The notes beneath the pieces were generated by a model that was not told the origin of the DNA, ran no database searches, and saw nothing but the letters and a program-made list of their open reading frames with translations. Positions 27,917-35,281 of a DNA stretch of 64,000 bases are shown one piece after another. The translations under genes were made by a program, and so were the position numbers. Position 1 is the first letter of the stretch, and each line of letters opens with the position of its first letter. The DNA is from Sphingomonas sp. (GTDB lineage Bacteria > Pseudomonadota > Alphaproteobacteria > Sphingomonadales > Sphingomonadaceae): the NCBI RefSeq assembly GCF_017304615.1, contig NZ_JAFKLZ010000002.1, positions 434,001-498,000 of the forward strand, in the 5' to 3' direction.

Positions 27917-28933
27917 TTACGGTTGCGCCGTGCTCGTCTTGACGTTGCCGTTCGCGCCGTTGGGGAAGAACCCGCCGGCCGTCGCCGCGGCCTTGGTCTG
28001 GTACGCGATGTTGAGCAGCGCGCCGGTGGTGCGGCTGTAGGCGATGCCGTTGGCGTCCGCGGGGACGATGTTCGACGTCGTCGCGTCGCCGGTGATGCCC
28101 TGATCGTCGTCGCCGCTGCCGTCGAGCGTGTCGCGCCAGTCGCTGAACTTGCCCGCCAGCGTGCGCAGGTTCGCGTTCGCCGCCCCCTTGGCGTAGAGCA
28201 CCGTGCGGACCAGCCCAGCATGGTATGCCGTCGCCGCCAGCATCCCGGTCAGCCCCGCCAGCAGGGTCGCGTTGATGACGATCGGCGTCGCGCCCTTATA
28301 GCCGGTGACCGCGACGTCTTCGAAGATGAACGCGCCGAGCAGGAAATTCTCGTCGCTGGCGTAGGGGTCGAACGCCGCGCCCGCCCCGACGACGCCGGCG
28401 GCCTGCGCCGCGGTCGCGAACGCGCCGGTCGCGCTGCCATCGATATTTATGTTGGGCATCGCCACCGCCGCGGTGCCGAGCTGAGTGCGCAGGTAGTTGA
28501 CGTGCGCCGCCTTTTCGAACGCGATTTCGCGGGCATATTGCGCGACCAGCGGATCCGCGAAGGCGACCGCGCGCCCACCCGTTACCGTGCCGCCCGCCGC
28601 GCCCGCGCCGCTGGCGGTCAGCGTCCCCGGCAGACCCGTGCCATAGACCGCATACGAGTAATATTGGGCGAACAGATATTCGAAATTGAGCACCAGGTTG
28701 ACCGCGTCAATGTCCGATTGCGACGGTCCGGTAGCGGTCGAGGTCGGCGTGGGAGTCGGGCTGGACGTTGGCGTTGGCGTGGGTGAGCCGCCGCCCCCGC
28801 CGCACGCACTCAACAGGCCGAGCCCGCCGATGGTGGCCGCCCCGCTGCCCGCGAGGGTGAGGAAGCGCCGGCGTTCGGCGCGCTTGCGTTCGGTCGCGTC
28901 GAGCATGGCGAGCGCGGAATCGTTGTCGGTCAT
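27917..28933 (-). CDS. Exported ferritin-like domain protein (copy B, lipoprotein-like)
   Basis: Protein of 338 residues of the bacterial ferritin-like family PF13668. A basic twin-arginine-like region (ERRRFLTLAG) and hydrophobic stretch ending LLSACGGGGG form a Tat/lipoprotein leader, followed by a Ser/Pro/Thr linker. The four-helix domain begins VNLVLNFEYLFAQYYSYA and includes YAREIAFEKAAHVNYLRTQLG, with a Glu-x-x-His pair. It ends with GGFFPNGANGNVKTS, shared with the upstream paralogue. Exact role unknown; members are often annotated as stress or desiccation related. GGAGACC supports the start. It follows copy A by 23 bases. Confidence 0.87.
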   Translation of the reverse strand: MTDNDSALAMLDATERKRAERRRFLTLAGSGAATIGGLGLLSACGGGGGSPTPTPTSSPTPTPTSTATGPSQSDIDAVNLVLNFEYLFAQYYSYAVYGTGLPGTLTASGAGAAGGTVTGGRAVAFADPLVAQYAREIAFEKAAHVNYLRTQLGTAAVAMPNINIDGSATGAFATAAQAAGVVGAGAAFDPYASDENFLLGAFIFEDVAVTGYKGATPIVINATLLAGLTGMLAATAYHAGLVRTVLYAKGAANANLRTLAGKFSDWRDTLDGSGDDDQGITGDATTSNIVPADANGIAYSRTTGALLNIAYQTKAAATAGGFFPNGANGNVKTSTAQP

Positions 28934-28956
28934 GATGGTCTCCGTTCGCTCGCCGT

Positions 28957-29916
28957 TCAGTTTGCCGCGCTGGTCTTGATGTTGCCGTTCATGCCGGCCG
29001 GGAAGAACCCGCCGGTCGAAACCGCCGCGCTGTTCAGATAGAGGACATTCAGCACTTGGCCGGTGCTGCGCGCAAAGGCCAGTCCGTCGCCATCGAGCGG
29101 CGCGACGTTCGACGCGGCACCGCCATTGAGCGTCACCGGGCCGATCCCCTGATCGAGATCGGTGGTCGTGCCATCGAGGCTGTCGCGGGCATCGGACAGC
29201 GCGCCTGCCGAGGTTCGCAAGCTCGGCGTCGTCGCGCCCCGGTCATAGAGCGTGGTGCGGATGATCGCGGCATGATAGGCCTCGACCGCCATGATCCCTG
29301 CCAGCGCCTCGACATAGGTGCGGTTGAGGATCATCGGCGCCGCGCTCTTGTACGCCGTCACGCCGAGATCCTCGAAGACGAAAGCACCGAGCAGGAAGTT
29401 CTGGGGCGACGCATAGGGATCGAACGCCACGCCCGCGCCGACCAGCCCGGCCGAACGGGCGATGGTCGAAAAGGCGCTGGTCGCGGTCGCGCTGATGTCG
29501 ATCGCGGGCTGCACCACCGCCGACGTCCCGAGCTGCGTGCGCAGGAACTTGACGTGGGCGAGCTCGTCGGCGGCCATTTCGCGGGCATAGTCGCGCACCA
29601 GCGCATCCGAATCGAGATTGTCGACGCGCCGCGCATTGGTCGCGGTCACCGCGCCCGGGCTGGTCCCGAGCAGCGTGGTGTCGATGCCCGCACCGCCGGC
29701 CGCATAAGCGTAGAACTGCGCCTTCAGATATTTGATGTTCAGCGCGAAGTTGAGGATGTCGGCGTCGGTCACGGTCTGCGCGAATGCGCGTTCGGATATG
29801 GCAAGCGCCGTCGCGCCGATCGCCGCGGCGCCGATCGCCACCTTGAAAAATTCGCGCCGTTCCGAACGCTGCCTGACTCTCGAATCGAACGCTTCGAGCA
29901 ACTGGTCTTCGGCCAT
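28957..29916 (-). CDS. Exported ferritin-like domain protein (copy A)
   Basis: Protein of 319 residues, paralogue of the next gene downstream. SERREFFKVAIGAAAIGATAL is a Tat-type leader ending ERAFAQ. The ferritin-like domain starts LNFALNIKYLKAQFYAYA and has YAREMAADELAHVKFLRTQLG as its second helix. Tail GGFFPAGMNGNIKTS matches that of copy B. In helix 1 the acidic residues expected for a metal site are Lys in this copy. ATG 29916 has AGAGGAAAA ahead of it; an in-frame ATG at 29985 has no leader-like sequence after it. First gene of the pair, probably one operon. Confidence 0.87.
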   Translation of the reverse strand: MAEDQLLEAFDSRVRQRSERREFFKVAIGAAAIGATALAISERAFAQTVTDADILNFALNIKYLKAQFYAYAAGGAGIDTTLLGTSPGAVTATNARRVDNLDSDALVRDYAREMAADELAHVKFLRTQLGTSAVVQPAIDISATATSAFSTIARSAGLVGAGVAFDPYASPQNFLLGAFVFEDLGVTAYKSAAPMILNRTYVEALAGIMAVEAYHAAIIRTTLYDRGATTPSLRTSAGALSDARDSLDGTTTDLDQGIGPVTLNGGAASNVAPLDGDGLAFARSTGQVLNVLYLNSAAVSTGGFFPAGMNGNIKTSAAN

Positions 29917-30061
29917 GCCGTTTTCCTCTTCTTCCGCAATCCTTGGGGGCAGACATTCTCTTGTGCCGGAATTGGACGGCATCAAGGCAGATTCGTGCTA
30001 GCCCCGCGTTTGGGCACACGGCAACCCGCTAAATGTCGCAGACGCTCCCCGATCGGCGCGT

Positions 30062-30928
30062 TCAGAAGGTGTAGGCCAGCCCCAGCATACCGATCCACTG
30101 GTTGCGGTCGCCGGCAATCGAGACGACCGGCGAGCGGGCGAAATCGTTGAGCAGACGGGTATAGGTCGCGCCGCCGACGATCTTGAATCCGTGGAGCAAG
30201 TCGCCGGTCAACGCCACCGTGCCGATCGCGCCGGCCGACCAGTCCTTCCACCCCTTTCGCGTCGTGAAGACCGGCAGGCCGCTCGCCAGGCTCTGCGCCG
30301 CGTCGACGTCGAAATAGGCCTTGCCATATCCCCGCTCGGCATAATCGGCCGAGGCGAACAGTCCGACCGCCGTCTTGCGCGACAGGGGCGTGAAATAGTT
30401 GATCGTCGGCGTCCAGATGCCGGCCCGGTGCGCCCCGGTTACGCCCTTGCGGTAGCTGACCGACAGCGACAGCCGGTCATAGTCGCTGGTAACGACGCCG
30501 GTCCTGCCGATGCCGACGTACCCGCCGACCTCCAGCGCGGTGGACCGCTTGCCGAGCGCCCGGACGCGCGGGTCGTCGATGTTCTTGAGGATCGAGCGGT
30601 TGAAGTTGAGCACCCCGACCGGACCCGCCTGAATATCCCAGCCCGGCCCGGGCTTGTCGGGAATCAGGTCCACCGACGCGCGGTTGCCCGCCACGATGAA
30701 GTTGAACCCGCCGACCGAGCCGATCGCCCCGGGTCCGACGCGCCAGACGTAATGGTCCGACCCTTCATAGTCGTTGAGGTAGATGCCCCCCGCGCCGATC
30801 GTCACCGAATCGCCGCCCACGTCGAGCGTCGCGGGGGCGGTGGGCGGCGTGGTGGACGCGTCCTGCGCGAAGACCGGGCCGGCCGCCGCGGCAAGAGCAA
30901 TGGCGGTCAGGCAAGAAACAAGACGCAC
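30062..30928 (-). CDS. MipA/OmpV family outer membrane protein
   Basis: Beta-barrel protein of 288 residues. The signal peptide is VRLVSCLTAIALAAAAGPVFAQ when read from the GTG at 30928, which has GGAG with eight bases to the start; an ATG at 30979 would give an extra 17 residues before it and has no such site. Segments such as NFIVAGNRASVDLIPDKPGPGWDIQAGP and TRLLNDFARSPVVSIAGDRNQW are typical of MipA (scaffold of the murein-synthesising complex) and of OmpV. Ends with an aromatic residue (YTF), the usual barrel-insertion signal. Possibly in a unit with DUF2141 upstream. Confidence 0.87.
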   Translation of the reverse strand: MRLVSCLTAIALAAAAGPVFAQDASTTPPTAPATLDVGGDSVTIGAGGIYLNDYEGSDHYVWRVGPGAIGSVGGFNFIVAGNRASVDLIPDKPGPGWDIQAGPVGVLNFNRSILKNIDDPRVRALGKRSTALEVGGYVGIGRTGVVTSDYDRLSLSVSYRKGVTGAHRAGIWTPTINYFTPLSRKTAVGLFASADYAERGYGKAYFDVDAAQSLASGLPVFTTRKGWKDWSAGAIGTVALTGDLLHGFKIVGGATYTRLLNDFARSPVVSIAGDRNQWIGMLGLAYTF

Positions 30929-30996
30929 AGGCAAACTCCGGCAAAAAAACAAGGTCGTGACGAGGCGGCAACGCCCCATGCGCGCGTTTCGCTCCG

Positions 30997-31488
30997 TCAG
31001 AACATGTAGCGCATCGTGACCTGTTGCGTCTGGGCAACGCCATCGACCGCGAACGCCGCCGAGGAAAAACGCGGCGGGCCGAAGCGGATGGCGGGATTGC
31101 GCGAGAAGCCGAACCCTTCACGCGGGATGCCGGCGAACGTGTCGAGCCGGGCGTTCGAATTTTCGTCGTGGATCACTGCGGCGGCGTAGTTGCCGGGGGC
31201 GAGGCCGGCGATGCGGATGTCGTGCTGGGTGGCAGGGACCGATCGCGTGATCGCACGCTTGTCATCGATACAGCCGGGAAAGTTGGCGGGATCGGCAGTC
31301 AGGCAGACGCGGATCATGCCCTTGCCGGACCGCAGCCCCGTGATCGACAGGTCAAGGCTCGCCGCCGGGGCGCCGTTCGCGGGCAGGATCGCCACCAGCA
31401 CGCCCAACGCGGCGAGCCGCAGGGTCGAACGCCCCGACTCCCCTGTCGGTCCCGCACAATCGATCCCAGAATCGAAAATAGAGCCCAT
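30997..31488 (-). CDS. DUF2141 domain exported protein
   Basis: Protein of 163 residues. From about residue 43 onward it matches DUF2141: LDLSITGLRSGKGMIRVCL, then GNYAAAVIHDENSNARLDTFAGIPREGFGFS. The leader LRLAALGVLVAILPANGAPAA is a signal peptide, but it starts about 22 residues in, so the true start may be an alternative codon (for example a GTG or TTG) near 31425 rather than ATG 31488. Function unknown; exported. With ATG 31488 it overlaps the end of the sterol-desaturase gene by 137 bases in another frame. Confidence 0.8.
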   Translation of the reverse strand: MGSIFDSGIDCAGPTGESGRSTLRLAALGVLVAILPANGAPAASLDLSITGLRSGKGMIRVCLTADPANFPGCIDDKRAITRSVPATQHDIRIAGLAPGNYAAAVIHDENSNARLDTFAGIPREGFGFSRNPAIRFGPPRFSSAAFAVDGVAQTQQVTMRYMF

Positions 31489-32143
31489 AGTTACACCTGT
31501 ACTCGGCGTGATGCCGCTGATGATGGCTGGCCGTGATCAGCCATTCCCCGATTGCGCCGCGCCACATGAACCGCGGGAAAATCTCCCAGCCCATATGATT
31601 GGTCACCCCCATAACCGTCATGATTCCCAGCACCAAGCCAAGCGCGCCGACATGGATCGGAATAACGAATACCAGCAGCGGAATGACCACGGCGCCGGTC
31701 AGCGCCTCGACCGGGTGGAACGCCATCGCCGCCCAAGCGGTCGGCGGACGGCTGGCGTGATGGACGGCGTGGGCGAGCTTGAACGGTCCGGGGCGATGCA
31801 TCCAGCGATGCGTCCAGTAGAACCAGGTGTCGTGTGCGGCGAGATAGAACAGCACCGACAGCGGCAGATACCAGAGCGGCCAAGCGTGGACGTCGGTGTA
31901 GATCTGCGTCCAGCCGCGATCGCGCCACCCCCAGGCGACGATCCCCGCCGGCGCGCCGTAGATCGCGGCGGAGGCGAGGCTCCACCCGATCTCGCGCCGG
32001 ATCTGTTTGTCGAGCCCGGCATAGAGGCCAGGCCGCACGGCGCGCGTCGCCAGCGCGAACGCGCCCGAACTCGCGAGATAGCGCAAGCCTACGATCAGCG
32101 TCATCGCTGCGGCCGAAACGAGAATGGCGAGGACAGCCGTCAC
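31352..32143 (-). CDS. Sterol desaturase/fatty acid hydroxylase family protein (1)
   Basis: Membrane di-iron enzyme of 263 residues. The histidine clusters are H104 with H112 and H116 (HDTWFYWTHRWMH), H125-xx-H128-H129 (HAVHH) and H207-H208-xx-H211-H212 (HHQRHH), the family's iron ligands, among about four hydrophobic segments. It probably hydroxylates or desaturates a lipid, hopanoid or carotenoid. The family core ends near residue 232; the last 45 codons lie over the start of DUF2141 and look Arg/Gly-rich and low in conservation, so the tail may be non-essential. It is not CrtZ, which is much shorter. Confidence 0.88.
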   Translation of the reverse strand: MTAVLAILVSAAAMTLIVGLRYLASSGAFALATRAVRPGLYAGLDKQIRREIGWSLASAAIYGAPAGIVAWGWRDRGWTQIYTDVHAWPLWYLPLSVLFYLAAHDTWFYWTHRWMHRPGPFKLAHAVHHASRPPTAWAAMAFHPVEALTGAVVIPLLVFVIPIHVGALGLVLGIMTVMGVTNHMGWEIFPRFMWRGAIGEWLITASHHQRHHAEYRCNYGLYFRFWDRLCGTDRGVGAFDPAARRVGRAGGDPARERRPGGEP

Positions 32144-32251
32144 TAGGACACCCTATCGCTCCGTCCCGTTCAAGGCGACTCCCCGCGCGCGCATCGATGT
32201 GCCAACCTGTGCGCCGGATGGCCGCGAGTCGGCAAAACGGGGAGATTCGGG

Positions 32252-32617
32252 ATGATCAAGGCGCGTCTGGCGATCGTGGGGGCATCGATCCTGTCGGTGG
32301 GGGCGGCGCCCGCCGACATGCTGCCGTTGAAACAGGGCATCTTCGTACCCGTCGGCAGCGCGTGCAAGGGCGCGTCGAACGCGGAGATGGTCAATTACTG
32401 GGGCGGCAAAAGCTCGATCGGCGTCGCGCAAGCCACCTGCACGATCAAGAAACTGGTCAAGGCGGGCACGACCTACACCGTCACGGATTTGTGCAAAGAC
32501 TTGCAGAGCGGCTACGCCATCGATGGCGAACCGCGGGTGCTGAAGATCGCCAGCCCGACGCAGTTCAGCATGGACGGCACGTCCTACCGCTATTGCGGCC
32601 CCAAGCCGCAATGGTGA
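32252..32617 (+). CDS. Hypothetical exported protein with four cysteines
   Basis: Protein of 121 residues. Signal-like N-terminus MIKARLAIVGASILSVGAAPA, then a mature part with Cys at about 38, 63, 81 and 114, enough for two disulfides (SACKGAS, QATCTIKK, DLCKDL, YRYCGPK). Typical of small periplasmic proteins of sphingomonads; no family recognised. The start is supported by GGGGAGATTCGGG just upstream. It is flanked by a divergent desaturase and a convergent PEP-CTERM protein gene. Confidence 0.75.
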   Translation: MIKARLAIVGASILSVGAAPADMLPLKQGIFVPVGSACKGASNAEMVNYWGGKSSIGVAQATCTIKKLVKAGTTYTVTDLCKDLQSGYAIDGEPRVLKIASPTQFSMDGTSYRYCGPKPQW

Positions 32618-32640
32618 CTAACCCTACGACGCGATGACGG

Positions 32641-33243
32641 TCAGGCGTTCTCGCCGGCGGCGAGGCGCTTGATCTTTTCCTCGAACCGGGCGTCCGACAG
32701 CGCCTTGGCCTTGCGGAGCGCGAAGCCGACCGCGCCGAACCCGACGAGCAGCATGCCCCAGGTCGCCGCTTCGGGAAGCCGCGACGGCACGGCGGCGAGG
32801 ACCACGGCGGACCCCGCCTTGTGGTTCAGCGTGATGCGGTCGAGATCCGACGCCGAAATCTTGTAGATCCGCATCGATTTGCCGGGCGCGCCCTTATCGT
32901 CGTCGTACTGGACGCCGACATAGACCGTACCGTTGAGCACGCCGGGGAAATTGACCGTGTGCGACCCATTGAGCGAGCCGAGAAAGGCATTGCTGGGCAA
33001 CCCGCGATAGGTGACGGCGGGTCCGTCATAGCCGAGCTTCGCCAGCGCCGCATTGAGTTCGGGATCGCGCACCGAGTCGAGCACGCCGCTATTGTCGCGA
33101 TCGGCGCAGCCGGTCAGGGTCGAGCCGACGCCAAGCGAGAGGTCGGTCGCGCACGCGCCATCGACCGACACCGCCGCATAAGCGGGCGCGCCGACAACCA
33201 TCGCGGCGAACAGCGCCGCCCCCCAGACAATAGACTTCATCAT
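32641..33243 (-). CDS. PEP-CTERM sorting domain protein
   Basis: Secreted protein of 200 residues with a signal peptide (MMKSIVWGAALFAAMVVGAPAYA) and a C-terminal sorting signal: LPEAATWGMLLVGFGAVGFALRKAK, that is the PEAATW-type motif, a hydrophobic helix and basic residues. Such tails are recognised by an exosortase, which is not in this window. Unusually, about 25 more residues (ALSDARFEEKIKRLAAGENA) follow the basic stop. The middle has a Cys pair and a Ca-binding-like DRDNSGVLDS. The passenger function is unknown. Confidence 0.85.
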   Translation of the reverse strand: MMKSIVWGAALFAAMVVGAPAYAAVSVDGACATDLSLGVGSTLTGCADRDNSGVLDSVRDPELNAALAKLGYDGPAVTYRGLPSNAFLGSLNGSHTVNFPGVLNGTVYVGVQYDDDKGAPGKSMRIYKISASDLDRITLNHKAGSAVVLAAVPSRLPEAATWGMLLVGFGAVGFALRKAKALSDARFEEKIKRLAAGENA

Positions 33244-33355
33244 ATCCCCTCGCCCGAAGGCGACTCGTATCCTGTTAATCGCGCGTTAGCATCAATCGCC
33301 CGCGCTGTCAGCGTTGCGCCCGACCCTGTCCCGATCCGGCACGCTAACTATCCCC

Positions 33356-33934
33356 CTATGCACCGCCAGCCTGCCAGGCGCGGATCGATTCGACCGGGTA
33401 AGTGAGCATCAGCACGTTGAGCGTCAGATTGTCGCGGATCACCGCGAGTGCGAGCAGTTCGAAGAAGATCGCGATCCCGACCGTCCACCACACCGGAAAG
33501 CGCCGCGCGAGCGCGAAGCCGATCACCATCATGCCGATGTCTGCCATCGAATTGAGGATCGAATCGCCCGAATAGCCGACCGCCGCGGTCGCCGCGCGAT
33601 AGCGGTCGATGATGATCGGCGAGTTTTCGAGCAATTCCCAGCTTCCCTCGATCGCGACGGCGAACGGCAACGCCCAGAGCCGCGCGCGGCCCGGCAGGAC
33701 GAGCCATGCCAAAGCATAAAAAAGGAAGCCGTGGATGATGTGGCTGAGCGAATACCAGTCAGAAATCTGCTGGCTGTTTTCGGCGGACCATACGGCGCCG
33801 GTCCACAGCTTGACCGTCCCGCATGGGCAGATCGGCGGGCGATGCCAGCTGAACTCGATCGCGCAATAGATCGCGACAAGCGCGATCGCGGCGATCGTCG
33901 CGCGGCGATCGACGGTAATGGGCCCCCTCGTCAT
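33356..33934 (-). CDS. DUF2585 family membrane protein
   Basis: Integral membrane protein of 192 residues with about five hydrophobic segments. Family-specific stretches are FSWHRPPICPCGTVKLWTG, DWYSLSHIIHGFLFYALAWL, EGSWELLENSPIIIDRYR and SGDSILNSMADIGMMVIGF. Function unknown; widely conserved in alphaproteobacteria. ATG 33934 is preferred over 33970 because the latter would start in the crtY promoter region. It is divergent from crtY with 74 bases between. Confidence 0.88.
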   Translation of the reverse strand: MTRGPITVDRRATIAAIALVAIYCAIEFSWHRPPICPCGTVKLWTGAVWSAENSQQISDWYSLSHIIHGFLFYALAWLVLPGRARLWALPFAVAIEGSWELLENSPIIIDRYRAATAAVGYSGDSILNSMADIGMMVIGFALARRFPVWWTVGIAIFFELLALAVIRDNLTLNVLMLTYPVESIRAWQAGGA

Positions 33935-34008
33935 GGCGGGGATGCTAGCGAGCGGGCCGGCGACCGCCAAGGGGTTTGCCCCGCGCGCGCATTCGGGTAG
34001 CGGGACCT

Positions 34009-35163
34009 ATGCCCGCGATCATCCAGTGCGACGTGGCGATCGTCGGTGGCGGACTCGCCGGCGGGCTGATCGCGCTCGCGCTGCGCAAGAAGCGGCCCGA
34101 TATCGACGTCCGGCTGATCGAACCGGGGCCAATCGGCGGCGATCACGTCTGGTCGTTCTTTTCGGGCGACGTCGTCGAGGCCGACCGCTGGCTCGCAGCC
34201 CCGCTCGTTTCCTATCGCTGGCCTGCCTATGACGTGGCGTTTCCTGGACATCGCCAGACGCTCGACCAAAGCTATTATTCCATCGAATCCGAACGGTTCG
34301 CCGGGGTGGTCGGCGCAGCACTGACGCCCGATCAACGGATCGCAGCGAAGGCGGTCGGCGTCGGTGCTGGGGCGGTCGTGCTCGCCAATGGCGATCGGAT
34401 CGAGGCGCGTGGGGTGATCGACGCGCGCGGCGCGGCCGACATGAGTGCCCTCGAGCTCGGCTGGCAGAAATTCGCCGGCCGCGAGCTGGTGCTGGTCGAA
34501 CCGCATGGGATCGAGCGACCGATCGTAATGGACGCGACGGTCGACCAGATCGACGGCTATCGCTTCGTCTATTGCCTGCCGTTCGGCGAGCGGCGAATGT
34601 TCGTCGAGGACACCTATTACAGCGATACGCCCGACATCGACCGCGCTGTGCTCAACGAGCGGATTCTGGCCTATGCCGCCAGCCGGGGTTGGCACGTAGA
34701 GAGCATCGGGCGCGAAGAGTCGGGCGCGCTGCCGGTCGCGATCGGCGGGGATTTCGACGCCCTTTGGGGCGTCGGCGGGGCCAAGATCGCCAAAGCGGGG
34801 CTGCGCGCCGGGCTGTTCCACCCGACCACCGGCTATTCGTTGCCCGACGCGATCCGGCTAGCGGTCGCGGTTGCCGAGGCAAGCGACCTGTCGTCCGCCG
34901 CGCTCCACGATTTGACCTACCGCATGGCGAAGCGCGCCTGGGACGACCGCGGTTTCTATCGCATGCTCGACGCCATGCTGTTCCACGCCGCCGAGCCCGA
35001 GGAGCGTTACCGGATCTTTGAGCGCTTTTATCGCCTCAACCCCGCGCTTATAGGCCGCTTCTATGCCGGACGATCGACGATGAGAGACAAGGCGCGAATT
35101 CTGACGGGCAAGCCGCCAATTCCGATCGGCCGCGCGATCGCCGCCATTCGAGGCGCACGATGA
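34009..35163 (+). CDS. crtY: Lycopene beta-cyclase
   Basis: Flavin enzyme of 384 residues that turns lycopene into beta-carotene. It has the dinucleotide motif CDVAIVGGGLAGGLIALAL, the CrtY signature GDHVWSFF, and further conserved parts such as DARGAADMSALELGWQKFAGRE, YRFVYCLPFGERRMFVEDTYYSD and GLFHPTTGYSLPDAIRLAVAVA. ATG 34009 is the family-like start (MPAIIQCDVAIV). First gene of the crt cluster; a near-palindromic repeat separates it from crtI. Confidence 0.95.
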   Translation: MPAIIQCDVAIVGGGLAGGLIALALRKKRPDIDVRLIEPGPIGGDHVWSFFSGDVVEADRWLAAPLVSYRWPAYDVAFPGHRQTLDQSYYSIESERFAGVVGAALTPDQRIAAKAVGVGAGAVVLANGDRIEARGVIDARGAADMSALELGWQKFAGRELVLVEPHGIERPIVMDATVDQIDGYRFVYCLPFGERRMFVEDTYYSDTPDIDRAVLNERILAYAASRGWHVESIGREESGALPVAIGGDFDALWGVGGAKIAKAGLRAGLFHPTTGYSLPDAIRLAVAVAEASDLSSAALHDLTYRMAKRAWDDRGFYRMLDAMLFHAAEPEERYRIFERFYRLNPALIGRFYAGRSTMRDKARILTGKPPIPIGRAIAAIRGAR

Positions 35164-35176
35164 TAGTCAAACCTGC

Positions 35177-35254
35177 TGTGCTCCGGCGCAGGCCGGAGCT
35201 CTGGCCACAGGCGGCGCGCAAGGTTGCCAACGCTCCGGCCTGCGCCGGAGCACA
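35177..35254. repeat. Nearly palindromic repeat between crtY and crtI (copy 1)
   Basis: Exact 23-base inverted arms at 35177-35199 (core TGTGCTCCGGCGCAGGCC) and 35232-35254, with a 32-base spacer. The same arm sequence recurs at 37790-37869. The spacer half next to the right arm, GGTTGCCAAC, appears as its complement next to the left arm of copy 2, so the two copies face opposite ways. It ends 28 bases before the crtI start. Confidence 0.9.
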
Positions 35255-35281
35255 GTGCTTTGTTGCCAGAGAGGCATCACG

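Noticed and set aside
31352-32143. Calling the first sterol-desaturase-family gene crtZ (carotene hydroxylase)
   Set aside because: CrtZ is much shorter, about 160-170 residues, and has a different spacing of histidines; substrate cannot be told.
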